64,000 nt of DNA from Ziziphus jujuba (GCF_031755915.1 NC_083379.1:28644001-28708000), one strand, 5' to 3'. Numbered from the stretch's first letter, positions 1 through 13,019 are shown. Numbers and translations: made by a program. Notes: generated from the sequence alone by a model not told the origin.

Positions 1-230
1 TTTCAATACATACTGTATTTTTATTTTTATTCGGACTGTTGACTTGGAAACTTTTCTGATTGAGAAATTGTAGAAACTTGTGCTTGCTAATTGAAAATGT
101 CTGTCTCATATGATATCTTAATTTATTTGTCATTTGTTTTTTAAGTGTTGCCTTATAATTATCTCTTTCAATTTCATATAATGATGGGAATTTGGTATTT
201 GGTGCTGTAATACTGTGGATGTCTGTAAAT

Positions 231-437
231 GTCTTGCTATTCTACTAATCTACAATTATTTCCGACTGTTTTGTTCTATTAATTTCATTTTCATTTAAAT
301 GTCTTGCTATTCTACTAATCTACAATTATTTCCAACTGTTTGGTTCTATTAATTTCATTTTCATTTAAATGTCTTGCTATTCTACTAATCTACAATTATT
401 TCCAACTGTTTTGTTCTATTAATTTCATTTTCATTTA
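231..437. repeat. 70-bp minisatellite, three copies, in an intron
   Basis: Three head-to-tail copies of a 70-bp unit begin at 231, 301 and 371. They differ by a few bases (TTCCGACTG versus TTCCAACTG), and the third diverges after about 67 bp. They lie in the intron just before the first visible exon of the oxidoreductase gene. Near identity suggests recent duplication. Confidence 0.92.
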
Positions 438-492
438 TGCTATCATGATTTATTTACAATTGAGTCATTTATCAAGGACTTATACATTGCAG

Positions 493-3400
493 GGTGGTGC
501 AGGTACCTGGAGTGATGGAAAGCTACTAACTAGAATTGGAAGAAACAGTGATAGCGTTTTGGCGGTTAGGACTACGCCTTTTTTTCCTTTTCCATGTTTT
601 TCTTTTCTGTTCCCTTTATTTCACTAGGACTAGGAACATAATGTGAGGTTTTCTGATGCTTTAAAGCTAGTAAAACAGTTCAGGCAGCTAAGTGTAAGAA
701 AAACAACATACTGTAATCATGACACCTGGATGCTTAAAATATCTTTCAAACACCTAGAAAAACAAAATGAATGAGTGTAATGTCACCATCCTTCATGCTA
801 TTTCTTTCCATATTATTAACAAATAAATCATAGAACCAAATATTTGCTCAGTTTCTCTTCCATGCTGGTTTCTGCAATCTTACATCAACCATTATTTGTT
901 GTTGCTTGATTAGAAGTACTTTATAATGTTCAATTCACGGCTATTTTTGCATCTTAGGTTTTTGAGATTTCATGGGTTGATCAACAGCTATTATCTTTTT
1001 TAGGTTTTAAAAACTTTTGTGCGCTTTGGAGCTCCGAAAGGAATCATGGTAAATGGGAAGCCTCATTTGGGAACAGACAAACTGATTCCTTTACTTCGCA
1101 ATTTTCGGCAACATCTACAAAATTTGGGTGTGAGTCACATTTATAGTTTCAAGCTTAATCAGTCAAATGCATATTGTCTGGTACATGTTACTTGATCTCA
1201 AAATTTTGCCTCATGGTACCTTTTCTTAACTTGCTTAGGTTACTATCAAGTTTGGGAAGAGGGTAGATGATCTCCTTGTAGAGGATGCACATGTTGTAGG
1301 TGTTAAAGTTACTGATTCAGGCGACAGTCTACGGTCTAATTGCCAGAAATGGGGATATGATGCTGTTGTTTTAGCTGTTGGGCATTCTGCACGTGATATT
1401 TATGAAATGCTTCTTTCTCATAACGTGGACTTGGTCCCCAAAGACTTTTCTGTAAGTTGCTTCTCTTCCATTTCATTTGGATTGATAAGGATACTTTGTA
1501 TATATTTATAAATATGCTAATCCTGACATTGGTTACTCATTAGCCAATATAATCAAATTCTGCAACATTCCTTACATAATTTCCAATTCTATTAATGTGT
1601 ATCACATTATGGGAGATAAAACACATAGAACTTAGTAGTGTAAGCAATATTTAATATATCCTCTATGTAGAGCACTTAAATTGAGAAAACGGGGAACCCT
1701 TGGGCTTATTTAATATGTTGTTTCTGTATGAGCATAATAGCTCGAACTACCTTAATTTTCTTCATTCATTTGTTGGAGATGTGATGTTAAGATACTGTAC
1801 GGTCACAGCAGTTTTGTTGGAAGTTATGAAGGAGATGGTTTTAATTGATAGTTGGACATGACTTTTATTTAGTTATTATAGGGGAACATTATTCTAATAG
1901 ACTAGGATTATGACAAAATTATTTTATAATGTTAATCATGTTTACTGGAAGAAGGGATCTGCAAATGATGCATGAGCTTAGTTTGCTGGCTTAAAAAACT
2001 ATATTAGTGAATATTCAGTACTCTGTACCAGTATTGGAGCATGAGCTTGTGACTTGTTTATGAATGTGATGAGAATTTACATTGGTGAATAGGTGGGTTT
2101 GCGGATTGAGCACCCTCAAGAAGTAATAAACAGCATACAGGTTGGTTGCCCATTTTCTTTTTTTTCTTTTTTTTCTTTTTTTTCTTTTTTGGGGGAAATT
2201 GATTGCATATGCTACTGGTGAAGTGGTTTACAATCATCTCCTACAAATCTGAAGTTATTTTCTGCCATTGTTGGACTGTATTTAATGTGCCAGATATAAG
2301 ATAATAGTGTACTTTAATGCAAAGGAAAAATAGGAAAAAATGATGGAAACACCAAGCGCCTCCTAAAGGAAAATTGAGGATGAGGAAAAGGAAACTTAAA
2401 AAGTCATTTTACCTTTGTAGTTCCCATGGCAATAACACTATAAATGATGTGTTCTTGACTCCTAATTATTGGGTAAGGTTGTTGATTTTAATTTACAACT
2501 TTGTTGCAACATTTTATGAAATTCTTTACTCAGTTTTTATGCAATGTTAACCCATTTATAGGTCCCAAAACATGTTTTCAAATCTTTACCTTACGCCTGA
2601 TATCATGTGTTTTGGTTCGTCTAATTAAAAAGGCCACCTTGCCATGTAGATGAGGCATTTATAACATATAGAAAGCCAAAAAAGTAATAATAAATAAATA
2701 ATTTATTTGTTCTTATTCAATGTTTATCTTAAATCATAAAGAATATTCAATAAATTTGTTTCTATACAAAATATATAGTATTCTGGACTGGCAACTGAGG
2801 TTCGAAGTGGACGTGGGAAAGTACCAGTAGCAGACTACAAACTTGTCAAATATGTTGGTGGAGAGGAAGGAGACACATGTGTTGGGGCAATGAATCGTAG
2901 TTGCTATTCTTTTTGTATGTGTCCTGGTGGTCAGGTACTTTCATTTTTCGTTTTCTAGGAATTCGTATAAGCAGCATTTTTTCCAGATTGTAATAATAAT
3001 TCTTAATGATAATGTCAAATGAAATTGCAAATTGCAATTTTATTGGCTTCTCAATGCACTGAAGCATGCAAACTATAGTACATGTAGAGTTATCATCCAT
3101 AGATTGATGAGCTTCCTCCTTGATGTGACATTAGCAAAAATAAAGTTGTCCTTGCATTTAAAATGTCTTATGAAAATCACCGACCATATTACTAGCATAA
3201 TTGATGTTAGGATGCAAGAATGCTTCATTACTATGGATCACCTGACATTGGATTTATTTAACTTACCATATGCAGGTTGTTCTCACCAGTACAAATCCAT
3301 CAGAAATTTGCGTCAATGGTATGTCATTTTCTCGACGAGCTTCCAAATGGGCAAATGCTGCAATTGTTGTGTCTGTCTCAACTGAGGATTTCCATTCATT

Positions 3401-4643
3401 GAATTTCCATGGACCTCTTGCAGGGGTTGAATTTCAGGTGTGGTATTTTAAATTTTAAATTTCCCGTTTTCTATCTCAGCTTTTCTTTTTTACATTTTGA
3501 GAATCACCTTTGTTCCAGCCAACTTCTATGACTGAAATAAAAGGAATTTAGAGTTGACCATGAAGGCTTTCTTCTCAATATATACGGCCATAACAAATTT
3601 AAGTATTCTCAATGCCTTTGTCTTAAATATTCTCAATGCCCTTGTCTGTTCTACCACCGCCATCGTATCACATAATCCAATTGAAGAATCTTTTTGCACT
3701 GGTGGAATGTCCATAATTTCCTGTTGTTATGTAATAGCATTATGCAAACTACAGAACTATAAAATCTAAACCTACAATGTACAATTTCAGAGAGAATTTG
3801 AAAGAAAAGCTGCTATAATGGGTGGGGGGAATTTTGTGGTGCCTGTGCAGACAGTTACCGACTTTCTTGATAACAAATTGTCAGGTAGGATTATTATGCA
3901 ATTTCAGAATTTTTTTTGCAAACGATCTTCATATAGGTATAATTAAGCTTGCCTTTTTTGTTTAGTGATATCTGTGCCACCATCAAGTTACCGGCTAGGA
4001 GTGAAGGCTGCATCTCTCCACGAGTTGTTCCCCACTCATCTAACAGAAGCTTTGCAGCATTCAATCTCAATGTTTGACAAAGAGGTCTTACTTTCTTTTT
4101 ATTTCTTATCATTATTATTAGTATGGTTACTATTGACTCTTCAATGGCTTGTATTATGTTTGTGAACAATTAGTAAACAAATTTGTGCTTTTCTTTCCAA
4201 TTTGGAACTTTCAGTTACCAGGATTTATCTCAAAAGAAGCCCTCCTTCATGGAGTGGAGGTAATGTTAGCCAATTAAATTTGTTTCTTGTTGTCCTTGAT
4301 AAAGATTTTACTGGGACCTTGAATGACACAACTAGCATTAGTTTATTCTACTTATAGATGTTACTTCTATGAATAGTTTTTGTTATCAACTTATTGTTCA
4401 TGCTTCCAGACTAGGACCAGCTCCCCTGTCCAGATTCCCCGCAGCATTGACACTTATGAGAGCGAATCACTTAAAGGACTCCACCCTGTTGGTGAAGGAG
4501 CAGGTTATGCAGGAGGGATTGTAAGTGCAGCAGTCGATGGCATGTATGCAGGTTTTGCTGTGGCAAAAAGTTTCGACTTATGCAGTGGTGGCATAGAGTC
4601 CATTTTGGGGAAGGCTCAGAATCCTGGAGTTGTGAAGTACTAG
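493..4643 (+). CDS. PDE327: FAD-dependent oxidoreductase, PDE327-like, 3' ten exons (partial)
   Basis: Exons read in one frame: 493-564, 1004-1129, 1239-1451, 2093-2140, 2779-2934, 3276-3437, 3791-3884, 3966-4084, 4215-4259 and 4410-4643 (stop TAG). All introns are GT-AG; only the 3791-3884/3966 junction is not phase 0. They give about 422 residues. The piece begins GGAGTWSDGKL, includes VLAVGHSARDIYEML, and ends with a GEGAGYAGGIVSAAVDGM segment that normally closes the FAD site in this flavoprotein family. The N-terminal Rossmann FAD-binding half and transit peptide must lie left of the window. The family is known in bacteria and plastids; the Arabidopsis relative (At4g30720) is linked to a pigment-defective phenotype, and its substrate is not established as far as I know. 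The frame is intact throughout, so the gene looks functional. Confidence 0.88.
2157..2190. repeat. T8-9C tract in intron
   Basis: Several runs of eight to nine T separated by single C, then GGGGG. This is a short pyrimidine minisatellite in the intron after the exon at 2093-2140. Confidence 0.8.
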
Positions 4644-5150
4644 GAGCATATTCAGTTTTCCAGACGGTTTGCAGTACCCCACAAATACATGCACAATCAT
4701 CCAGATGTCATTTCCAAGGAGCTGACATAGAAAGTTAACTCAAAACTCTGGTATGGAACTTGAGCAAGCATACTACATTTTCGAAACTCTGGTATGGAAC
4801 TTGAGCAAGCATACTACATTTTCTTAACAGGAATTCACAAAATTAAAATAATAATAATACTTCACGAATTATCAATTAAAATATTTAATATATCCTCCTA
4901 TTCTTATGGTTATGCAGCTTGTTAAGATTTCTTCTTTGACTTGCTGGTAAAGATTCAAATTCAGCTTATGAAGTAGCAGGGGGTTTATACCAGTCTGATG
5001 AAAAATCAAGGAGATAATACAAATACCAGGTGTAATACTTGCATTGATTTTACAAATCATTTTTTCATTTGCTTTGAATCCAGAGTTGAAGTGGTTGCAA
5101 AAGTTTATTGAAAAGAGCATCTCCGAAAAATGATGTTGATCGTTAACCTG
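4644..5150 (+). other. 3'UTR and downstream flank of the oxidoreductase gene
   Basis: Non-coding sequence after the stop codon, containing the 41-bp tandem duplication at 4745-4823 and several AATAAA-like A-rich stretches near 4843-4860. No second coding region is visible. Confidence 0.6.
4745..4823. repeat. 41-bp tandem duplication in the 3'UTR
   Basis: Two adjacent copies of a unit starting ACTCTGGTATGGAACTTG begin at 4745 and 4786 and are essentially identical. They lie about 100 bp after the stop codon, so the mature 3'UTR probably carries both. Confidence 0.92.
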
Positions 5151-6275
5151 ACAGTACCATAGTTCTCAAGGTGTTTTGGTAACAATTCCGGCAATATATG
5201 CAACATTATTTTCTGTTAGATCTTATAAAATCTATATCTTTTTGTAGTCATACGAATTTGAACTTACTCAAAAATGCTAGTTGTTTGTAATTTAGGAAGT
5301 GCTTACAAATATTCACTCTGTTCCATGTGGAAATTAGATAGATCCTATAGATTTTGTACATCAAAAAGGTGAATTTTATGGTACATAGGCCCCCGGGCAT
5401 GTGAACCATATTTTTTAAGTACACTTTATCCCTTTATTTTTATTTTTTTCCCGTAATCACAAGTAAAAGAACCCAAATTTAGCAGAGTTTCACATTGTTG
5501 TTTTTGCCATGTTGTGTTTTTGTGTTTTTGCTTTTTATTTATTCATTTTTATTTATGTTTGTCATTTATTACATTTTTTCTTTATTAAAATTTATTGATC
5601 TTGTCTAAACAGCAGGAGTTATCTTATTATTAACAAAGTAAATGGTTAAACAAGTATTGACAAATAAATAGTGAGTTTCGAAAACCTCCTAAAACTCAGA
5701 CGTTGCCAAACAAGAAGTAAAAATGCAAAAAAGCAAGGAGAAAAAGGCAGATGAAAGTGTACAAGAAAGATTGATTATGAGCAAAGCAGGACAAAGTCAT
5801 AAAACAGAATTTGACAAAACCGGATGTAAGCACAAAAAGTTAATTCTTTTCGAGATTTGGGTTAAAAATGGATATTAATGGTGTTTTTCCTTCGAAATTC
5901 AAAGAGAGTAACACACCATGTTATATGATAGGGATGACCTTGAGACATGAAACAGAGCTGCCTACATTACTAAGCTCCTGTGTTTCGTTGTTTTCGTAAA
6001 CAACAGAAGGCAAATTTTCTTGTGGGCTAAGCAGATAAATTTACACATCCTCATGGACCCCAAAAAAAAAAAAAAAAAAAAAACAATGAAATATAAAAGA
6101 GACCCAAGTATTTCAGAATTCAGAGCCATTTTGATTCCCTTCTTTGTTAATATCCTGCTGAGGTATCCAATGCGAACTACAACAATCCTACAAACCAAAC
6201 AAAAGTACAATCTGTGACTATCGACAAAATCTTCAATCTGAATTATTTTTTGTCCCAATTCCATTAAATACAGCC

Positions 6276-6315
6276 ACGTAATTATTATTCACCAAAAAAG
6301 AAAAACATAATTAAT
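6276..6315 (+). mobile_element. ultrashort A-rich insert with ATTCACC tag
   Basis: ATTCACC followed by an A-rich run (6287-6304) sits between ACGTAATTATT (6276-6286) and ACATAATTAAT (6305-6315), which match at 9 of 11 bases. Read as a target-site duplication round a drastically truncated retroinsertion. Weaker than the sister loci because the duplication is short and diverged. Confidence 0.45.
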
Positions 6316-9071
6316 GGAACAAAATAAATAAATAAATAAATATTACCCATATGGAACGAATTGCCACCTGGCACCCCATGACATGTGTTGAGACCCAATC
6401 ACACATTAGTGACAATTTTAGCAGATCTTTTATTTTCATTTTCTTCTATTGATTTTGGATTTTTTTTTTTTTTTTTTATGCCTTTAAAAGGACATGTTGG
6501 AGCAGAAACAGGACATGTAAAGGCATGGCATATGCATGGGTTTGAATGGCTTTTGATTTCTTGTGTTATGTGCGCGGATTCCAGCACATGAGAGCCCATC
6601 ATTACTTCTTTTGACCAAATTTTAATCAATATGCAAAGATTTGGACTCTAAAAATCCAAAAAACATTTCATCATCCATTAATTTCCCAGAATCAATTCTC
6701 CTTCCTTTCTAAGCATTTAAAATTTATTGGCTCTCAAAAAACCAAATTATTAGTGTCCTTTTGAAGTACTCAAAAACAAGTTGATATGGGTTTGGAAGGT
6801 AGCTAAATTAATCCCCCTCACTAATCATTCACAATTGAATATACATTATTCTCAATTTTACCGTCCAAATCATGAAAATAATTGAGTTTCACACAATTAG
6901 CTACTAAATTGCTCTATGCTAATCTCATTTTGTTTTTAATTTTTTTTCCTTCTAAGTAGATATAATGATAAAACTACCGTACCAGGAAAAATAAAAGGGA
7001 TAATAAAGTTCACTCACTCCTCAACAAGACATTAGAAAATCCTGGTTTTGGACTTGTTCCCCTGTGTATTATAAAATCAAATCTAATCCAATGGAGGCCC
7101 ATTTAGAATTAGAGGTTAAAAACCTGAGAATATACAGAATTTATTTCAGAAAAACAAGCAAAACGACACAACGGTAGACAAAACATGGTAGGCTTAAAGA
7201 GAAGAGACAAAAAGGATCAGAATATTGTAACTTGGAATTGTTATACATATGACATGTCCTAATCATTGCATGTGGCAGCAATCTGAAGGAAATTTCTCTC
7301 AAGCAATTCCTGCCTCAAAAACCCTTCAAAATGATAAATTTTTAAAGCTACAATTCATAAAATATGGGTCCTTTAAATTTGTATTATGCAGTTTACTGAA
7401 TGCTGATGTTCTGGAGTTTACCCTAAGCAGGGTTTTGTCCATTTCTTGCTGAAGACATGAAAACAAAATGAATATTTTGGAGCTAACTAGACTATAAGTA
7501 TTTTCTTCCAAGCTAGCTTCAGATAAGAAAAGGAATACTTTGGTACGTAGTACAATTTACTCATGTGGTGCCTCTACCATTGTAGTTCAAACAAAAGAAA
7601 AAAAAAATAATAAATAAGAGGATAATTTCTAAATACATATATGAAATTTTAGGCCCATAGAGCCCTTCATTTTGTTCTTAATCTTTTTTCCCCTAGAAAA
7701 TAACTTTCTCCATGTTCCAATAGATGTAATATAGATAGAAACCTTTCTTTTAATAAGCATATATTGCTCTTTCAATTGTAATGCAAGAAACACTAATTTT
7801 TTCATAGCATGGAAGAGCTTTATTCTGGTGTAAGAGACTAATGAAAACACAAAACTAGGGCATAGATCAACTCTAAAAGGTGAAATGACAAACATAAAAA
7901 ATAAGTTTTTTTTTTTTTTTTTTTTTGGGGGATAAACAGTAAAACAAAAATTTATTAAATGAATGAGATGGGGTGGGGATATTACAACTATGCAAAGTCC
8001 TTTGTTCAATTTTATAATGAAAAGTTAATGAAGAGAGGACATAGAAGTATAATTAATATGAAAATGAATTGGAGGGAAACTTTCCTCAAAGAAAAAGGGG
8101 AGAATGTCCCAAAGGAAGCAGGGATGAAGTAATACTAAAAAAGTAGAGCTTTAAATTAACTTTAAGAAAGAAGGTGGCCTATTACTTCTGATAAAACTCT
8201 CTTGACCATCATACTTCTGTTGCTATCAACCATGCTCTTTTTACAATGACACATTACCACTAAGTCTTTGACAAAAATCCTCAAATATAAACTTTCTGTG
8301 AGAGATATTTCCACTAGCACTGAAGAACTAGCAGTCATTCATAAAAACATAGAAAATTTCTTTTTAGTTACTTTCTTGCTCAACGTCTTATAATATATAA
8401 TATGTAATAGAAACCATAAGGGAAAGAATCAGATAACAAAAAGTTGGTTTGGTAATGTTTATATTTTTAGGTTTTTTGGTTTTTTAATATTTTATTCGAG
8501 AGATGAAGGATATATACATGATAAATGATTACTATGATAATCATTTTGTACAATGACCAAAAAAAAAAAAAATTGTATTTATCAAAATATAAACCTTATT
8601 TTTATAAACAGTTTAGAATGGTTATTAATTTAGGGTTTTCTTTTTTCTTTTTTTTTTCTTATTTATTATTATCTTTTTGATCTAGTAACTAGTTTCTTTT
8701 GGCTTGTAGTTAGGTGAGAAACGTAGCTACCATTTAAGCCACAGCCAATTATACACAATTAAAATAAAATTTTTAAGAAAATTTAAAATCCAAAAACATT
8801 AAAGTTATCAAACGAGCACAAACATGGAGCCCATGTTGACATCTCCAGTCAGTCTTACCTTCCAAATTATTAGGCACCCATAAACACACTGTTAATTATA
8901 AGTTTTAACTATTCCTGTATTGTAAACCACCCAAAAAGAAAAAAAAAAGAAAAGATTCAACTAAAGTTTGATATAAAGTAGTAATGAGTTGGAGTGGGGG
9001 CTATTTAATATTTAAGTAATTATTATACTATATTGTTGTGAATGTTCTCCAGGATCAGCAGGATGTTCAAT

Positions 9072-9132
9072 GAAGACATGAGGATTCTTTTATCAAAAAA
9101 AAAAAAAAAAAAAATCGAAGGCATGAGGCTTC
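9072..9132 (+). mobile_element. ultrashort A-rich insert, TTTTATC tag
   Basis: The insert at 9088-9116 is TTTTATC, a run of 19 to 20 A, then TC. It lies between GAAGACATGAGGATTC (9072-9087) and GAAGGCATGAGGCTTC (9117-9132), matching at 14 of 16 bases. The layout is that expected of target-primed reverse transcription. Confidence 0.6.
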
Positions 9133-10043
9133 CAATGATTTCAGTGGGACCCAAAATTTCACTATCTCTGCCTTCTTCTCTATCTCCATTCTCTAGCTGT
9201 AAAATGGACCTTCCACCTTTCGGCTAAAGGTATACATACAATGCAAACTGCCCTTAAATTCCTCCTTTTCCTCACCTCCATCTTGGCTTTATGACTAGGA
9301 CTATGTTTAATTCCCTTTCTTTTATTTTTCTTTTTCTTTTTTCCCGTCTTTTTTGTTTATCCTTATATATATGGACCAACCCTTATAAGGGACCAACCCT
9401 ATTTGGAAAAAATTGACAGGTTAATATGAAATTCTATCTACTATTCTATCACCAAGTGAAATAATAGTTTCTTTTTTTTTTTTCTTTTTTTGGATTTTGA
9501 TGATTAAAAAATTACTGATTTAGAATTGTACTCATTTTGTGACTTGGTAGGTTGATTTTGATAAAAAAAAAATGGAAATAATAATGGATATTATTATGAA
9601 AGAGACCTTACAGATGTTGCAAGCAATGAGAGAAATGATGTTTGAGGGAAAAACTTGCATTTGTTTACACCTAGATCAAATATGGAGGAAAAGAAAAGTA
9701 CTTTGCTTTTTGGTCTTCTTTATACCTAACTTAACTTTAATTTTATTAATTTAATTGCCTATATTTGATGTATATTAGTTGCAGGTGTGTACTATAAGTC
9801 CATAAACAACAACTAATATTTATCAGATTAAATTTGGATATCAAATTATTTTGCTAGTTTGATTGTAACTAAAGTAATATATATAAACACTAGTATTTGA
9901 ATTTATATTAAAGTGAAAAAAAAAAATTCCAAGTGTTTGATGGATTTAGTCATTCAAGAGACTAATGTTGACATATCGTTTGTAACAAATAAAAGGATAT
10001 CGCATCCATGACCCATAATTTTGAATTTATACATATGATGCAA

Positions 10044-10068
10044 CAATTCTATAGTAGGCTATTCACCA

Positions 10069-10099
<31 letters not shown>

Positions 10100-10130
10100 T
10101 AAATAAATAAAAACCAATTACATAATAGGC
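10044..10130 (+). mobile_element. ultrashort A-rich insert with TATTCACC tag
   Basis: TATTCACC followed by an A-rich tail of AAAT and AAT units (10060-10114) lies between CAATTCTATAGTAGGC (10044-10059) and CAATTACATAATAGGC (10115-10130), matching at 13 of 16 bases. The tag is the same as at 6287, 18501 and 22403. The mismatches suggest an older event. Confidence 0.5.
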
Positions 10131-10580
10131 AACTGCCACATGTTATTGTAGGGATCTGATCTTCTTCAAACATTTAAAGGCACAAGTACTTGAAGAAAAT
10201 TAGATTTTAAACATAATATGAGTGTAAATGCTAGTCAATGCTCATCATAAAAAAATCAATACGTGTCATTGATCTTTAGCAGTGGAACTAAAAGATTACC
10301 CTACTGGTAAAATGCTACAAATTCACTTTTTTTTTTAATATACAAATTTTTGGTTTTGAAAGGTCAATTACTAATAATAATCATCTACTAATCTTTACAA
10401 TTAGTACTACATTGTTTAATTTCCCTTTTTAATATTTTTGTATCTATGATACTAAAATATGTAAACCCACAAACTAATAATTAGACAAATAAAATGTTCA
10501 TGGTTTATTCAATTTTAAGTTTTCATAATTTTTTGATTGCTAAATGATAATAATAATAATAACAACAATAAGAATATATC

Positions 10581-10869
10581 TAGAAATAGATACAAAATGA
10601 ATAATTTATATGTAAACAAACCCATCCGAACAACTAGAAAGATAATCTAAACACGGCAGTGCCAAACATAAACACAAAGAGGGCACTTGCACAACAACCG
10701 AAAAGATACACACAATGAGAGACCGATCCAACTTCACCTCGGTGATTGACCTTGACCGTAGATTGTTATCAACAAAGGACGAATGGACAGTTGGTCATTA
10801 CAATTCCAAATTTAAAATTCACGGCTTTCTTTCTAAAAATAGATACAAAATAAATAATTTGTATATAAA
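10581..10869. repeat. spaced 36-bp direct repeat
   Basis: A 36-bp segment at 10581-10616 recurs in the same orientation at 10834-10869 with about four differences. After each copy a segment like AGAAGGATAATCT also recurs (near 10637 and 10938). The sequence between has a somewhat higher GC content. Possibly the remains of a small element; no family recognised. Confidence 0.55.
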
Positions 10870-11119
10870 AAAAAAAGTCCTTCATAGACAAATCTACAAA
10901 GTTCAATTTGAATTTTCATCGTCGGAATATAAAAATAGAAGGATAATCTCACAAATTTCCTCTTAGTTTGAAGCTTTATTACATTTACTCTTCTATTTCA
11001 TTTCCTTTTAGAAACTTCCTTTGCAGTTGGAATTCTTGTGGATATTTCACTTTGTTTGCAATTTTTTTCATTTTATAATATTGGATAAAAAAAATTAAAT
11101 GGAAAAGCATAACAAAGGC

Positions 11120-11469
11120 ATGTTTGAAAATGCATTTTTATAAGTATTTATTTTTCATAACATTTATTTTTGTAGTGCTTTTTGTTAATAAATGCTTAAT
11201 AAATTAAATGGTAAAATGTTTAATTATATATATTACAAAACACTTTTAAATGTATTTTTTGTATTTTTATATTTAAATTAATGCATTTAATGTCTATTTT
11301 TTTTAATTTCTGAAATATTTATTTAAAAAAGCACCAACCTTTTTCAAAAGCATTTTTAGTGTTTATTTTTTGGCAAAAAAATCATTGTTAGTTTTTTGTC
11401 AAACATAATCACAGATGATTTATTTCTCTTAGAAGTACTTATTAAAGCTTCAAAAACACTTTCAAACAT
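11120..11469. mobile_element. MITE with ATGTTTGRAA ends
   Basis: The left end reads ATGTTTGAAAATGCATTTTT. The reverse complement of the right end reads ATGTTTGAAAGTGTTTTTG. These imperfect terminal inverted repeats bound about 350 bp of AT-rich non-coding DNA. Size and structure fit a non-autonomous DNA transposon. The superfamily is uncertain because no clear target duplication could be fixed. Confidence 0.55.
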
Positions 11470-11608
11470 ATCTAATTGGTAGACTAAAATGAAATAATCA
11501 ATTCATTAGATTTTATAATGAAAAAAATTTAGATTATACGTCTTTATAAATTAAATTTTTAAGCTCTAGTTATTACTTTTTTATTTAAATGAAAATATAT
11601 ACTATACT

Positions 11609-11702
11609 ACTTTAAATATTTTCTTGTTACACCCATAAATTTTGATCCTATTTTATACTTTAAATATTTTCTTGTTACACCGATAAATTTTGATCCTATT
11701 GC
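11609..11702. repeat. about 48-bp tandem duplication
   Basis: Two adjacent copies beginning ACTTTAAATATTTTCTTG, the second starting near 11657, differing mainly at one base (ACACCCATAA versus ACACCGATAA). Recent local duplication in non-coding DNA. Confidence 0.85.
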
Positions 11703-11754
11703 ATATTGTATATTATATACTTTTAAGATGGAGATATTGCAAATAGTAAAAGTT

Positions 11755-11799
11755 CAAATTGATTTTTTCTTTTTTTTTTTTTTTTGGCAAACAAATTGA
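11755..11799 (-). mobile_element. ultrashort T/A-tract insert
   Basis: A T-run followed by GGCAAA (11763-11791) lies between two copies of CAAATTGA (11755-11762 and 11792-11799). On the minus strand it reads as a TTTGCC tag followed by an A-run. The 8-bp duplication is short, so chance is a real alternative. Confidence 0.35.
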
Positions 11800-12679
11800 A
11801 AGGGAAGTTTATGCTAAAAATAAAAAACATTTGGGTAAAGTATATGCAAATAAATAAATAAAACTATGGAAAAAGGTTTGTGAAAAATTAGTAGGGTAAA
11901 CATGAAATTAAAGGAAATATAGAGAGAGAGAAAGAAAAATAAGGGTTAATTGTATTTCGTCACCTTTTAGCTTGGAAAATTTGCAATTTACTCAAGTTAC
12001 AATTTATTACATTTTCATCAAATTGAAATTTTTTTTTTCTACTAAGAACGATCAATAGACAACAATTATATCCCATTTCATCAATGTTAAAATACAATTT
12101 ATATCAATTTATACTTTCTAATTTTATATTTTATTATCTATTTTAATGAATAAGTCAAATGATGTTAAATTAATTGATAAGCTATTTTGATTTATGATTG
12201 GAAAATTGTGTATTTAAAACATAAAAAAATATATATATATATATATATATATATAAAGGATACAACAACGAGTTTAAACTAAAATTACACTGTTTTAAAT
12301 TTTTTTATTTTTTTATTTTTTTGTCAGAAAACATTATTTTAAAGTTTAAAAAGGTTTAGAATGCACTTCTCCCAAAGTAAAAGATACTAAATAACAATTA
12401 TCCGCACAAATAAATATTCAGAACGTTTGAAATCCCCAGTCTCGGCGGCTGGTTGAGAAATCCAAAGGGCTAAGAAACTAGATGGAGAAAATAAGGCTGT
12501 GTTTGGTCAACAATCAAGAAAAAAGGCTAACAAAACACCCATAAATCAAAAGTCAAAACTAGAGACAACAACATCCTCCAACATCGACACTTTGAGCATT
12601 TCAAAAGGTTTGACTATTTTCTACAAGGTGTGCAATCCAGTGATCCACCACCACTTTATACTATTCCTTCCCAGTCACA

Positions 12680-12840
12680 ATCAGCCACGTCCTAGCACAT
12701 AGCTCCACCTTACTTTGATCATTGGGGTCAATTTCCTTGACATACCTTTTTCATCCGACGTGGCTGACATTCATTGGGCCATCCCGTTTAGAGAGCTTGT
12801 TGCCTCCTCAATTAACGGAAACTTTTTAACGTCAGCCAAA
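12680..12840. promoter_or_regulatory. cluster of ACGT-core motifs
   Basis: Within a less AT-rich island are GCCACGTCC (about 12684), GACGTGGC (about 12758) and ACGTCAGC (about 12830). These are the core of plant bZIP-type boxes. No gene is seen within several kilobases, so this may be a decayed promoter or an enhancer. Motif sight only. Confidence 0.25.
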
Positions 12841-12958
12841 TTACGAGGTGCAAAAACTGTTGTGCCTGCCTTCCTTAACAATTTTGACCTTCAGACTTTC
12901 TTTTTTTTAATAATAATATTTTACAATATTTTTATTTTTTATTTTTTTATCATCTGAC

Positions 12959-13019
12959 ATAGTTTAGTTTGATTTACCAAAAAATAAAAATAAGAAAACA
13001 ACAAAGATATAGTTTAGTT
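12959..13019 (+). mobile_element. ultrashort A-rich insert, TTTACC tag
   Basis: TGATTTACC plus an A-rich tail (12970-13008) lies between identical 11-mers ATAGTTTAGTT (12959-12969 and 13009-13019). Same architecture as the ATTCACC inserts with a related tag. Confidence 0.5.

Larger units (their letters stand above)
5150..11119. other. AT-rich intergenic spacer, no gene recognised
   Basis: About 6 kb of AT-rich DNA with many homopolymer A or T runs. All reading frames are short and low-complexity. It contains three ultrashort A-rich inserts (6276-6315, 9072-9132, 10044-10130) and a spaced direct repeat (10581-10869). No RNA gene or conserved protein was recognised on either strand. Confidence 0.6.

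Noticed and set aside
8540..8590. ACC plus A14 with TTGTA flanks as a further ultrashort insert
   Set aside because: Flanking similarity is too short to separate from chance.
10715..10966. 83-codon frame in the spacer
   Set aside because: Its second half is AT-rich repeat sequence duplicated at 10581; no domain.
12228..12256. (TA)n tracts as promoters
   Set aside because: TA microsatellites occur at a dozen places without genes; only the one before AUG8 has supporting context.
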